The notes: generated by a model not told the origin, from the letters alone. Positions 33,569 to 45,879 are shown, counted from the stretch's first letter. The stretch is 64,000 nt of DNA from Pleurostoma richardsiae (GCA_030052745.1 JANBVO010000002.1:1302001-1366000); one strand, 5' to 3'. Translations and numbers: made by a program.

Positions 33569-35030
33569 ATGGAGGCTTTCTTCCAGACCCAGGCCAAGCT
33601 CAAGGCCGAGCGGGGCCTGCACAAAGTCCGCGCTGTGCCCAACAAGAATTACAAGCGCCACGGCACCAAATCCTACGTCTACCTGATGAACAGGTTCGGC
33701 TTCAACCCCACCAAGCCCGGTCCCTACCGTCATGTCCAGACGATTCACCAACGGGGTCTGGCCAACATGAAGGTGCCCGTGGGTGGCCGCGTCAGCCGGA
33801 TTAAGAAGTTGGTGAAGCAGACGGGAACGGACGCTGCCGAGACCGGTGAGGTCACGGCCGAGGACCAGCAGAACGACTCCATGTACCTGTGTGAGGTGGA
33901 GATTGGAACTCCTCCTCAGAAGTTCATGCTCGACTTCGACACCGGTTCGAGTGATCTTTGGGTGAGTTACCCATCCAACGACGCCATGATGATTACCATG
34001 ACGATTTGCTAACCTCGACAGGTGTTCTCGACTGAGCTGTCATCGTCCCTTCAGAAGGGACACAATGTCTTCGACCCCAGCAAGTCATCCACCTTCAAGA
34101 AGGCGACTGGTCTGGCGTGGAAGATCCAGTACGGCGACGGCAGCTCGGCGTCCGGAGACGTGGGAACCGACACTGTGGTTATTGGTGGCCTCAGTGTCGA
34201 GAACCAGGCCGTTGAGTTGGCCAAGCAGCTAGCAGCTCAGTTCTCGCAGGGGACCGGCGACGGGCTGCTTGGGCTCGCCTTCCCCACGATTAACACCGTT
34301 ACTAGCAACGGCCAGTCCGACCCGCAGAACACTCCTGTCGCGAATATGATGTCCCAGGGAGACATTCCCAAGGACGCTCAGCTCTTCACCTCGGCCTTCT
34401 ACAGTAGCCGTGACGAGGAGCAGAACTCGTTCTACACCTTCGGGTACGTCGACACCGACCTCGTCGGTAGCCAGGAGATCTCCTGGGTCGATATCGACAA
34501 CTCGCAGGGGTTCTGGATGTTCCCATCGACGTCGGCCACAATCAACGGGAGCAAGATCACCCAGTCCAGCAACACGGCGATTGCCGACACCGGCACTACC
34601 CTGGCCCTGGTGTCGGACGACGTCTGTGACGCGCTGTATAAGGCTATCCCAGGAGCTAAGTATGACGAGCAGCAGCAGGGCTACACCTTCCCAACCAGCG
34701 TCACTGTGGACCAGCTCCCGGATTTCAGCGTTGCCATCGGCGACAAAGAGTTTGTGATCCAGAAGGAAGACCTGGCCTTTGCTTCTGTCGATCAGAACAC
34801 CTGGTTCGGAGGCGTGCAGTCTCGTGGCGACAACCCCTTCGATATCTTGGGAGATACCTTCCTCAAGTCTGTCTACGCGGTAAGCAGGCCCCCATTCCCC
34901 AGGTTTGCAGGATATGTGACGCTGATATGTGAGAATCCAGATTTGGGACCAGGGTAACACCCGCTTTGGCTGCGTGCCTAAGATCGAGGCAACTCAAAAC
35001 TTGGAGCCTCCCACCGACGCTAGTCAGTAG
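33569..35030 (+). CDS. pepsin-family aspartic endopeptidase without visible signal peptide
   Basis: A1-family aspartic protease, 446 aa from three exons: 33569-33961, 34022-34879 and 34941-35030. Both catalytic aspartates are present: DTGSSD at D124 and DTGTTL at D320. The flap region reads [20 protein letters not shown], and the second lobe has [16 protein letters not shown] joined to [13 protein letters not shown]. One disulphide pair (DDVC...FGCVP) is conserved. The N-terminus ([20 protein letters not shown], then [20 protein letters not shown]) is basic and hydrophilic, with no hydrophobic signal core, unlike secreted aspergillopepsins; fungal members with this propeptide-like start exist. 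An upstream exon supplying a signal peptide is possible but I cannot find one. Confidence 0.9.
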
Positions 35031-37125
35031 ACAGCAGTCAAATGGGTCACGGGTTGGCTATTGGAGATGGACGAGGAAACAACGATGTGATGCAATGAAC
35101 AAGTGAAGACGGTTTGCGATGCGTATTGCCTTGTGCTCTTCCGATGTAATGAGAGGAATGCTTCGATCATTTAGCACTGGTAGTGGCCCAGACACCATAG
35201 CCCAATGAGAAGCCACAGTTTGGCACCGTCCTGCGATTTTCTGGGCCGTCAACGGCCAGGCAGATGTCTGATCTGATCGAGATGGGAGGTCCTTTGTGTC
35301 CTCAGATTGGCTGCGCTGCGTGCAGACACCCTTGGCAGTAGGTTAGGCACGAGCATGACATCTCGAGGTGGAAGCGCAAACGGAAACAGAATTTGTCAAT
35401 TCCCGGGATACGGTTTTGAGTACAAGAAGTCGACGGGAGAGAAAGACGGACGTGGTTCGATCCTACCCTTTTACTCCGTTTTGATGCGGAATCGGGGCTG
35501 GTCATCATGCCTTCGCCCACCTCCCCATTGTATTGCGCGCGGGGGTGAGACTTGATGCCACCTTGCTACGCCCACCTCTAGGGTGTTGAGATTCGGCCAA
35601 CGGGAAAAGAGCCGCAATCGATACCTTACCGGCATGATTTACAGTGAATGGCTGCTGTCTCCGGGGAACTTGTGTCACCACTTGACGGAGGAGGTAGCGG
35701 ATTACGGTGGGTGGTCCTACCTTGGTCCTCGTAGAAGGGTAGGGGCAAGTATGTAGCGATTAATCAGAGCCTGAAAGGGATGACGCGCCGTAGGTCATCG
35801 TGATGCTTCCTGAGAACCGAGGCTAGTCCGGGATCTAAAATCTGCCCAGAGTTTGTGGTGGGTGTCAGGAAGTATGTAAGGCAGGGAAAGGCATCTGCGG
35901 TTGCGGAGGAGGCCGTGCAGTGCGTGCGAACCGCCTTGAGGTATCACCAAAGAGTCATATATTCACTCATTCGCCCCCTTCGGACTGCAACTGAGAAATG
36001 TCCTTTTGTCGTTGCTAAAAAGATTGGTGATGATGCGTCGGCCTGCCATTTACTGTGTGGAACGATAGTTGACTGTCGCCTGTTGCTGCCGGATGAGCTG
36101 GCTGAGGCAGCGGCCAAAGCATCTGCGCGGGATGCATGTGCTTTATCTGCTGGCATCAGCGAGATCGATGTCGAGGAGAAGCCATTGGATAACCGGCCGA
36201 GCTACTTTGGTAGGGGCGGGGACGGCCAAAGAGCGCGTGGAGAAGCCTAGAGAATTGTTGGACTGGCATTTTCGTGCTATGTAGTCCGCAGGCAGAGCGA
36301 CTGCCGGGGTGATGGAGGCAGGTGGGTGTGCGCTGTTGGGCTTTTTGTTAGAAGGCGGGAGAGGCGTGAATGGAGAAAGAAGCAGCAGCAAAGAGGTGGA
36401 TGATTGTGGGTAAAGTTGGCGGAAGTGGCAGAGTGAGCGAGACCCATGCCGGGTCTAGAGGCTAAGCTGTCGCCGCTGCTCTGCTCTGCTCACAGTCTGG
36501 AGCGGGCGTGTGCAACTTACGTTGGCTGGTACGGATGTACCTACTGTAGCGGCGCGACAAGGAAAAATACCACTCGACGCTCCGGAGCCATTTTTTTTGT
36601 CGATTCCCAATCCTCTCCCCAATCCAGCCAAGCAGACGGACAACGTCCTCTCTGTCTGCACCGCCGCCATCCCTTCTGCCTCTGGCCAGAACATCCCCTC
36701 TGCCTCTGCAGCAGGTCTCAAAGCGTTAACTCGCCTTTGATCCTGATCCTCCGGCCTCCGCCTGTCCCGCCGCCGCCGCCGCCGTCGCCGCCTCTTGCGT
36801 GCGCGCTCGCCCGCCCGCTCGCTCGCTGGTGACCTGGCCATCTTAATAATAACCTTCTTTTGGGTTTCCGACACTGCTTCTCCCCCGCCCTTTTTGTTGT
36901 CTTCTGCTGCTGCATTGCCTGTCTTCTGCTGCTAGAGTCGTTGCATTGTCGTTTCTTCCTTCTCCTTCCGTCTTCTCTGCACCGCAGGGCGGTTATTTCG
37001 CTTTTCACCCGGCCACGAGGAAAGAGAAACCCGCCACCGCATGATCTGCCCGACAACGCATCATCGCAGCTCCCGCTCGCGCTGCCCGTCCATCTCCTCT
37101 CCAACCGACCGCTTCCATCGATAAT
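35031..37125. other. 2.1-kb intergenic region upstream of the Btz gene
   Basis: No gene recognised. From about 36590 it becomes strongly pyrimidine-rich, with a (CCG)n-like tract at 36768-36793, which suggests a long 5' leader for the next gene. The open frame 35855-36250 lacks an ATG and family features. Confidence 0.45.
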
Positions 37126-39374
37126 ATGGCCGCTGTACCCCGTCGCAGAAAGGTCATCGGCCACCGCCGGCGCGTAGAGGACGAGGGTGAGGACGAGGCC
37201 GGACGCGGGGGACTCGACATCGATGACGACTCGTTGACCGAGGGCACTATCGGTAGCGATGACAATGACCCGGCCGACGACAGCGACACTAGCAATGTCG
37301 ACGAGGTATCACCCACCTCGCTCAATGCTCGAAAGGCCTCCGGGAACGGAGCTGCCAAAGCCAGCGAGCGTCATCACACTAGCAAGCTCGATGTTCCCTC
37401 TGCGGAGCCCAGCCAGCCAAGCGTCTCCGACACGGACATTATGCTGAACGGTCTGAGTATTTCGGATGAAGCAGGCCCCGTGCAGGAGATAAGTTTTGAT
37501 GACATGGTCGACTCACCCGCAAAGTCGGCCTCCGCCCCCATCATCGTGAGCTCGAGCTCCGCACCGAACCCTCAGGACCCACCGTTAGAGCGCCGTCGCC
37601 GGGAGCACGAGGAATACAGGCGGAAGAGAGATGAAGACCCGGCATTTGTGCCTAATAGAGGTGCCTTCTTCATGCATGACCATCGGCATGCCGGGCCCGC
37701 CGGAAACGGCTTCCGGCCCTTCCCCAGAGGACGAGGACGAGGACGGGGTGGCTTTGGAGGCCACTTTGCACCGGTCAAGTATGTCCCTTTCCCGTTCATC
37801 AACAGCTCTTTATCATGGCAGTTTCTGACAGTGAATGTAGTCAGTTCCATACACCCTCAGATCCCACGACGAGTGCACCGTGGGCTCACGACATGCATGA
37901 GATCGTGGCCGATCCCACTCCTCCTCGGCTGCCTCGACACATCGGCTCCCACAACGAAGGCATTGCCAATGGAGATGGTCACATCCCGACTTGCCCGCCC
38001 AGTGCAACGCCAATCAACAGGACCTTGTCCACAGAGAAGCTGCTCGGTAACGTGCAAGTCCGAGTCTTCTTCCCTCCCATGGAGAAACCCATCGTGTTTC
38101 CCGGGGTCCCTGTGAAGCAGTACACCAAATTACCCGATCATCGGCCTCCTCTTCGGCGTGACAAGCCGGTTCGGATATCTCTACCGGATCGTGCGCCGCG
38201 ATACATCTTCCCAGCTGTTGATCGGTCATTCATATTCATCCCCAGGGCGATGCGGCCCAACCAGCAGAGGCTCCGGGGCAAACCCCGGTCTGGTTTAGGT
38301 TCCATCTCTGGTTTCTCACGCCGGACGAGCATCTACGGTGGAAGTTACTACGGCAGTGTTTATTCACCAAGCATTGCGATGAGCCGGCGTTCGTCGATTG
38401 CTCCTGATATGGCGCGCGACTTCCTCATCTCGCCGACTGGCTCAGCGGTTTCACGCCCTCCGTTGCCGGTTGACACTACCAGACCTATTGTTAGACTACC
38501 ACCAATGGCTCGCCCCGAGCAACCCGCGCCAGTGTTCAACCCATCCCAGGGCTTTGATGGCGCTCCTCTACCAGGCGCGCAAATGGCTGTCGGGGAGCCG
38601 TCTATTAGCGAGATTCCTCCGCCTCAGACGCACCCGCTTCCGCAGAAGCCGACCTTCCAGGAGAACCGACCCAACTCGATTCCGATGCACCAGCCCCGGC
38701 CCCAGAAGGCTGTTTCCCTTGCGGGCATTGAATCACCCACGATGTCCATGAACATATCACAACCGTATCAGCAGGCCTTCCACCAGCAAGTGCCTGTACA
38801 GATGGCCAATGGCTTCTCTCAGGATTCCCACACTCGCAACACATCCTTCTCTCAGGTCTCAACCGGTACTCCTCTGTCTCAAATCCCAGAGCGAGCCATT
38901 CATGCTGCTCCCTTTCAACCGAACGCCTACCAGCAGCAGCAGCAGCAGCAGCAACCGCCGCAGCAGGGCTTCTATGGACAACCGTATCAGATGGCGCAAC
39001 CTCAACAGGGCTACTTTTATCCTCCACCGCCCTTCGGCGGAAGCATGCCCCCTTCTGCAACCGCGCCGGCGTTCGTTCCCGGCCCGCCGCAGGGCCCTCC
39101 TACAAACTATCCCCAACCCAGCCAGGGAGACGCGCCATCCGCGCAACAGAACGGCCAGGCACTGCCCGGCCCGAACCTTGTCGCTCAGGAGGTCAACGGC
39201 ATGGTCTACTACTATGATGCAGCCCAGCTGCCGGCTGTGACTGGTTACCCTTCATACTCGGGACCGCCTGGGTATGTGCCGGGTGTGGTAGGAATGGGCG
39301 GTATGGTGACTCCGAGCCCAGATGCCTTCTACTATCCCCAGCCAGCACAGGGCGTGGTCTACTACCCACAGTAG
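37126..39374 (+). CDS. Btz-domain protein, CASC3/Barentsz-like exon-junction factor
   Basis: Likely eIF4A-III-binding subunit of the exon junction complex. Two exons, 37126-37778 and 37841-39374 (62-nt intron), 728 aa. An N-terminal RRRKVIGHRRR patch and an acidic low-complexity stretch precede the Btz/SELOR core: RRKRDEDPAFVPNRGAFFMH, DHR, an RG-rich loop (GRGRGRGGFGG) and, after the junction, APWAHDMHEIV, which corresponds to the W-x-HD half of the domain. Another block, VRVFFPPMEKPIVFPGVPVK, follows in the fungal proteins. The C-terminal half is Pro/Gln/Tyr-rich and disordered, with a polyglutamine run. The splice phase (AA+T = Asn) keeps the Btz halves in frame. Family assignment rests on the Btz core alone. 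Confidence 0.82.
38931..38953 (+). repeat. CAG microsatellite encoding polyglutamine
   Basis: About eight consecutive CAG/CAA codons in the disordered C-terminal half of the Btz-domain protein. Likely to vary in length between strains. Confidence 0.8.
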
Positions 39375-41300
39375 TGTTGAAGTGGCTGTTACCCGGTCCA
39401 TGCGCGCATCCTTATACTTCCACATTCGGTTGGCAACTTACCTTACTTCTTTTTTAATTCACATGCCGTGCTGATGTTGCCACGAGAGATCATGCCTTAG
39501 CTCTGGCAACACCATCGACTTTGATACCTCTCGACCTCTCTTATCTCTCTGTCACCGGCGGAGGAAACTGTGTGGGATTTGGTGTATTGGCAGGTCTTTG
39601 TGTGGAACTTGAATTTCCCGCCTCTTTCGGGCTCACTATCTCTTCGGAAGGCGATTCTTGTCTTCCTGGTTTGGCTTAGGTGTATGTGCCGCCCTTGTTG
39701 CTCCAGGAGCTAGACCCTTTCCCCTTGTCTCCCTGTAGGATCGCAGAGTTTTTGTTCTTCTTGCTGTGGTACATTGGACAGGGATCCGGGGGACCGGGGC
39801 GTATCTGATGGAATAAAAAGTCATGGCTAGGGAGCTATCCTGTTATGATACTTCTTCTTTCCGGGGTGGGGTGACGCGGAGAGTAGACAACGTGGGGAGA
39901 GCTGGAGAGAAGGAGGCGCGGAAAGGAGAAAGATATCGCCATTGCAGTAGATGTGGGTGGGAGGAGAAGGGGAGCTCTTCCTCCCATCTCCTTTGGAACG
40001 ATGGGAGGAGAGCTGTCGACACCGATCTCCCCTACTAGCATCTGAAATCTTTGGCTCCCAACTGGCCCTTCTACCTCTTCTGTGTGGTTTGTGTTTGTAT
40101 CCCGTTGTCAGGCATTGAGCACGTCATCCGTTCTATTGATATGGGGAAGGGAGGCCCTCTTTCCTTCGTTCGGCGTTCATGGCGTCCTGCGGCCGATATA
40201 TAGCATGTGTCAGGGAGCGTTGTTTTGAGTGTTGGACTCCATTTCGTCTTGCCTCCTGTCCATATCACTCCTACATCACCTTTGCTCGCTGCTTCCGTAG
40301 TCTAGCATACGTTCACGCGCTGGGTTCCGAACTCCCTTTAAGGCACTACACCAATGGACTAGCTCGGACTCGGTGGGAAACGCAAGAGAAAGCGGAATCG
40401 GCAATAAGCAGCGCCCGTCTTCGGTTATCTCGTGACTGAGGGACAGCGTATACTTCGAGTGAATAGATACATATATACTAGCAGAAGCATCCTGTAGCCA
40501 CAGGTTCGACGCCAACGGACAGGCACGTAAGCTACATACCCCTTGTACCACCTCACATACAGGCAACACGTAATGAGGAGGTCCTCCACGTAAGCCTTCC
40601 GGCAGCTCGGGGGCGAGGTATCGCTCCTGACCGAGGATGATTTAGGCGGCGATGCAGCCTCGCGGGACCGTTCCCGGACCAGATGGGCTCGAACAAACAG
40701 AGCTCCCTGGAGCCCCCCGGGACCGAGGTGTTGGGAGGGTGCAGAGCAACGGCTGCTGTTCGGCCGTGCGACCTGAGAAGGGGGGGAGCTGGATAACTCC
40801 TCGCCACGAGTCGAGGAGTTCGCGGTGGACGGCGAAGCTTACCTGGTCGCTTGAATGGTAAATCAAAGCCAGGCTCGCCGTCTAACACGGTCTTTAACCC
40901 GTCCACACAGATCGCATGTTTACCTCTACAATAAACGACCAGGCTGAAGAGGTCACGCTCTCTCGCCTCTGTCAATCAAGTCCGCATGCGAAAGCGCGTC
41001 TCCTCCACCCCATTGGTGCTCGCCGAGCTGCTCGGTCACCGCCTGGCCGGTCACGAAGGCCACTGACATGGGACGCAAATGGCTGGCCAGCGCAAGCACG
41101 GCTCATGATTGCTCAGTTTGCTGATCAATGCGAGGTGGGGAAAAGTGAACCCCTCCAAGTGAGGCGGCCCCACGTGATGGTTACCTTCGGGTCTGGCATG
41201 CTGGATGGATCCCAAATGCTGTCTGGTTATCTGACACTAACACGGGCCTTGTACCACTTGTGCAAGTTGCAGGTGCATTGACCGACGGGCCCCGGGCCTG

Positions 41301-41335
41301 GGCTGGCTGGCTGGCTGGCTGGATGGATGGATGGG
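41301..41335 (+). repeat. GGCT/GGAT tetranucleotide microsatellite
   Basis: Five GGCT units run directly into three GGAT units. Confidence 0.85.
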
Positions 41336-41449
41336 AGCGTTCGGGATGCTTGGGAAGGCAGGTAGCCGTCGTACTTTCATGCTCTCTCTCCGTAAGCCGG
41401 AGGGCGGGCTTCCTGAAACCTGGCGGCGTCATCCCATCCGTAGAGCCCG

Positions 41450-41528
41450 TCATCCCGTTTTCTGGACCCCGTTTCCTGTATCCCGTTTCCTGCGTCCCAT
41501 CTTTCTGCATCCTGTCTCCTGCATCCCG
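41450..41528 (+). repeat. degenerate 14-15-bp minisatellite
   Basis: About five tandem copies of a unit close to ATCCCGTTTCCTGC, with substitutions in each copy, ending at ATCCCGAG. No terminal repeats or ORFs accompany it. Confidence 0.75.
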
Positions 41529-42340
41529 AGAGCCCCGATTGCCTGTCTTCCCGGGTCCCATCTTATGTGCCCGTCGGAAGCGGATGAAAGCAGGAATGAC
41601 AGGCAGGTAGGCGCAAAGGAGCTCTCCAAGCTGGCACGGAGGCATGTCGCAGCCCATTCGAGACTGCAGAGGTGGCACAGGCAGTCGCCGATCCTCGATT
41701 CATGCTACATCACTAACAGCTTTTCTGCCTCGCACCTTGTGAGAAGCTACCTACTTACATGGTGTAACTCGGCTCTACGGAAAACGGTGGACAATGTCTT
41801 ATGTAGCAGAGCTTCCGTAAGCTCACGAGGAGAAGCGCATGGAAACATTTGACTCTCTCTAGCCTCCGCCGTCATAGAGAGAATATACAAGAAGACCTTA
41901 CAAATTGCATAAGCTGTCCCCCGAGCTCTGGGTGACTGTCGCTGAAGAGCGGCGGATGGCAAATGCTGCTGTTGGCCGCCTCGCTGTCGTGGGAACCGAA
42001 GCCTGGGAGAGAGGAGCGTCCAGTCCGCAGGTGAATTACGTAGACCTCCTGCGATACCCCGGGCCTGTTACTGCGACTGATCGCCTGACATCGCCCAGAG
42101 CGGCTGCGGGCTAACAGCCGCAAAGTACCGCTGACTTGGAGCCGTTAGTGCCGATCACTAAACTCGCCCCAGTCGCCCCTTCCCCATTGCGAGGTCCTTA
42201 TCTGCCTAGCGGTCCGGCTACCGGATGATAAAGTGTCGCTACCTGCCCGAAGCATCCACCTCTCAGGATCCCCCGGCGCCCGCCTCTCCTCACCTAACCA
42301 GCCCCGACCGAGCTCTGCTTCAGTCACACTCCTCCTCGTT

Positions 42341-42365
42341 CATCCATCCATCCATCATCCATCCT
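42341..42365 (+). repeat. CATC microsatellite in the NBR1 leader
   Basis: Tandem CATC units followed by CT/CAC-rich sequence, 320-340 bp upstream of the NBR1 ATG. Confidence 0.8.
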
Positions 42366-42681
42366 CCTCCACCTCTTCCTCAACCCCCTCCCACTTGATT
42401 CACCTCCACCTCTTTTCAGCGTGAGGGAGAGCTCTTCCTGCATCTCTTCCTTCCTCTTTATATTCGATTATTTTCCCCATCAAAGCCGTGTTCTCGGCAA
42501 CTTCGATCAGGACCCGCCATTCGAAAGGAAACCGGAAATCAGTACGTAACTCGCCCGCTGCCGGCTGAAACGCCTGACCCTTTACCGCTCGCCCTGCCTG
42601 TCTAGTGACGGCGGGTTGCTCCAACGCCGCTTGCAGCTCCCAACTGACCTCGAACTGCCAACAGCATCATCTTCCTCAATC

Positions 42682-45424
42682 ATGGCGTCAAGCTCATCCA
42701 CGAGCCCTGATACTCCGGTCACCTTGAAGGTGTACTACGAGGGAGCGACCCGCCGCTTCAAGCTGCCTCTTCGTGATCTCGGCGCCAGCACTCTCGAAGA
42801 TAAGGTACGTCATCTAGCACTGCCTAGCACCATCTGCCGCCAGCACAACCACATCAGAGTAGCAAACTCTACTCACATGAGTTTTTTTGGGGGTGTTGCT
42901 CTCATAGCTCTATTTGGTGGTGGCTGTCGCTCGTCTCAAACTTCTAATGCTAATAAACTTTGCTCCGCAGCTTCGAACCTTCCTTAACATCCCGACCGGA
43001 ACTGCCTGCGTCTTCGAGAGGTACTCGGACTCTGCTGCCTCCTACGTCGTCCTGGACCCGAAGAACATCTCCGTCTATAAGCAACTGTATAGAGCTGCCA
43101 AGGCAAAGCAGAAGCTCAAGCTGCGAGCCACCGCCAAGCCTCGCGCGGAGGTCAAAGGCCCCAAGCCAGTTACCGTGGAGGACGAGCCAGAGGCTGTCGC
43201 ATCTGAACCCACCAAGACCGCAGCTTCTTTGCCTTCGCTGGTCGCCGCCACGTCTCCCGTCACTTCCAAGGAGTCTCCCGACGCCCTCTCTGCCGCAGAT
43301 CTTACCCGTGAGAAGGAGATGGAACGTGATATCGAGGCCCTCAAAGCTTCGTTCGCGGCTCAGCGACTCTACTCACTGAAGCCCGAGGCTCAGGCTCAGG
43401 GTTCCAATGAGATCCCAGTCACCGTGACCTCTGCGCCCCGCTGTGGCAGCAGCCGCTGGTCTACTTGCACGCCTCGTGCCAACTTTGCGGTCTGCTGCAA
43501 TAGCTGTGACCGCACTATCCCGGACTCCCACTATCACTGCTCTACCTGCGATGATGGTGACTTTGATCTCTGCCAGGATTGCGTTGACCAGGGCATCACC
43601 TGTTACGGTGCCGACCACTGGTTGATCAAGCGGACTGTTTCGAACGGAATGATTTTGAGCAGCTTCACCGAGACCATTGCACCGAAGCCCAAGGCGAAGG
43701 AGGTGAAGCAGGAGGAGGCCTCGGTCCCTCATATCGACAACATTGTCAATCTTGCTGACTTCATCCTGCCGGAGATCCTGGATCTGCACAAGAAACGGCC
43801 TGCCGACGTTGAAGTTGCCGTGCGGACCTGCAACTCTTGTGTCCAGGAGTTCCCGGAGCGGGAGTTCCTCCACTGCACCACCTGCGAGGACTTCGACCTC
43901 TGCAAGACCTGTTTCACCAAGGGACAGCACGGGCATCACCCGAAGCATGGCTTTGAGCGTGCTGTCGATGGCGCCGTCTTCCCTCGTGAAGTTGCCAAGC
44001 TCCTCGCTCCTGGTCGGTACCAGCGTCACAATGCCATTTGTGATGGTTGTGACAAGTTCATCTTTGGTGTCCGTCACAAGTGTCTCGACTGCCCTGACTG
44101 GGACTACTGTGCCGATTGCGTCGTGAACGCCGGGTTCATCCACCCCAACCACCGTTTCGTCCCCATCTATGAGCAGGTCAATGACGTCCGTGTTCGAAGC
44201 CTGGTCCGCCCTACTCATTTCGGTATCTGCTGCGATGGGCCCCTGTGCCGCAGCGGCCGCAACGCTTCTGCGTACATTGTCGGCGATCGATACAAGTGCG
44301 CTGTGTGCCATGACACCGACTTCTGCGCCAACTGCGAGGCTAGCCCCGCCAACACGCACAACAAGACTCATCCCTTGATCAAGTTCAAGTCCCCCGTTCG
44401 CCATGTTAGCGTGACCACTACTGGTGAGCACCAGGATGGCCAGCGGATGCCGTCTATGGGTGACCGCCTTCTGCGTACGCGCCCCAGCACCAGCTCTCGT
44501 GCCACCGAGACCACCATGGTCAGCCAAGGCGTGACTGCCAGTCCTGTACAGACCATCATTGATGTGCAGCCCACGGAGCCCGTCGCCCCTGTGAAGGTCG
44601 AGGAGAAGCAGGAGATGATCAAGCCAGAGCAGGCCGAGGTCGAGGCCGCTGCGGCTCTCGAGAATATCCCTGCGGCACCTACTGCCGAGGATCTGGTCGC
44701 CATCTATGAGCGCGACACTGTTGCGGATGGTACTGTCGTCCCTCCTAACCATGTTTTCGAGCAGACTTGGGTCCTTCGCAATGCTGGCACCATTCCCTGG
44801 CCTGCTGGCTGCTCTGTCAAGTTCGTTGGCGGCGATTATATGGGCCACGTCGATCCTAAGCACCCGGCTGGTATCCACGAGCTCGTTTCTGCCTCTGAGT
44901 CTACCGTCTGCTACGAGCCCCTTGCGCCCGGCCAGGAATTTCCTTTCACAGTCCTTCTGCGCACTCCTGTTCGGGAGGGCAAGGTGATTTCGTACTGGCG
45001 TCTGACTACCCAGGATGGCATCAAGTTCGGTAACCGACTGTGGTGCGATGTTGAAGTGCAGGCACCGAAGCCGAAGGAGGAGCCGAAGGAGGAGCTAAAG
45101 GTGGTTGCTACCCCCCTTGTCGAGGAAGCTAAGGAGGAGATTCCGGCACCGAGGGCCGAGGAGAGCCAAATGATCTTCCCCAAGCTGGAGAAGGAGTCCC
45201 CCGTCTCTAGCATCCATGAGGAGAGCAAGCACGAGCTGGAGCCTGTCGTCAAGAACGAGAGTGAACAGGAGGTCGACGATTTCGAGGATTGCATGGCTGA
45301 GGATGACGAGTGGGCCGAGGATAACTCAGAGGATGGCTTCATGACTGATGAGGAGTACGACATCCTCGACGCCTCTGACGAGGAGTATCTTGAGGAGCAG
45401 CAACAGAAGCTCCTTAAGAAATAG
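42682..45424 (+). CDS. nbr1: NBR1-type selective autophagy receptor (four ZZ, FW domain)
   Basis: Cargo receptor linking substrates to Atg8 on autophagosomes or vacuolar import routes. Two exons, 42682-42804 and 42971-45424; 858 aa. An N-terminal PB1-like segment (VTLKVYYEGATRRFKLPLRD) leads into four ZZ zinc fingers at about 212-260, 325-370, 395-440 and 457-505, each with paired C-x2-C motifs (e.g. CCNSCDRTIPDSHYHC, CDGCDKFIFGVRHKC). The NBR1-specific FW domain is at about 619-737, with tryptophans in FEQTWVLRNAGTIPWPAG and VISYWRLTTQDGIKFGNRLW. The acidic C-terminus contains EEYDIL (Y837), which fits the Atg8-interacting W/F/Y-x-x-L/I/V motif, and no UBA is seen, as in other filamentous fungi. 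The 166-nt intron begins GTACGT and ends CCGCAG. Confidence 0.95.
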
Positions 45425-45879
45425 GGGCGGAACTACCAGTATCCTTGTGCGTTTGAATTTGCGACACTCTGATTTCTGGGCTATGCTGGATAATGGAGTG
45501 ACGGTTTCGGTTTCAGTTCGAGGCAATCTCTCAAACCTCTCTTCGTTGTTTTCCCTCTCATGTCTTCACCTTTCTTATCTAGCTAAATAGCCGCGGCCAG
45601 CTGATAACCTGTCGCTGACCTCGCAGTCTTCAGTTGGCAATATCTGCTATGGACACCTGTCGAGTTGGGCTGTCTCCTGCAACAAAATTCTTGCCATAGT
45701 ATCGTCAGATTGTTAGTCAGGTCACACAACCGGTCAAGGAATTGATTCTCTTCACCATGTTTACAGTCCACGTAGGAATCGTGCATGTCATGATAACACA
45801 GCGTTCTTAAACTTCTTTAAACGCCATAAGCGCTATATAGAACACCTCCAGCCAAGTTCCATATCGATCAGATAACCAG
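45425..45879. other. convergent 3' region, NBR1/NOP13
   Basis: 455 bp between convergent stops; 3' untranslated sequence only. Confidence 0.5.

Larger units (their letters stand above)
39375..42681. other. 3.3-kb intergenic region, Btz gene to NBR1
   Basis: The longest gene-free stretch. It holds 3' UTR of the Btz gene, a 9-bp inverted repeat (AACTCCTCG at 40795 and CGAGGAGTT at 40812), simple repeats listed separately and the NBR1 promoter. Short open frames (e.g. 40553-40975 minus) have no convincing function. Confidence 0.45.

Noticed and set aside
34229-34960. 243-codon minus-strand frame opposite the protease
   Set aside because: Antisense shadow; the plus strand carries both catalytic DTG motifs.
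35448-35470. GGTTCGATCC resembling a tRNA B box
   Set aside because: The flanking bases cannot form a T stem and no A box lies at the right distance upstream.
35855-36250. 131-codon plus-strand frame upstream of the Btz gene
   Set aside because: No ATG start, no recognised domain, and inside a long leader-like region.
43373-44878. 501-codon minus-strand open frame opposite NBR1
   Set aside because: Antisense shadow of the ZZ and FW coding region; no motif of its own.
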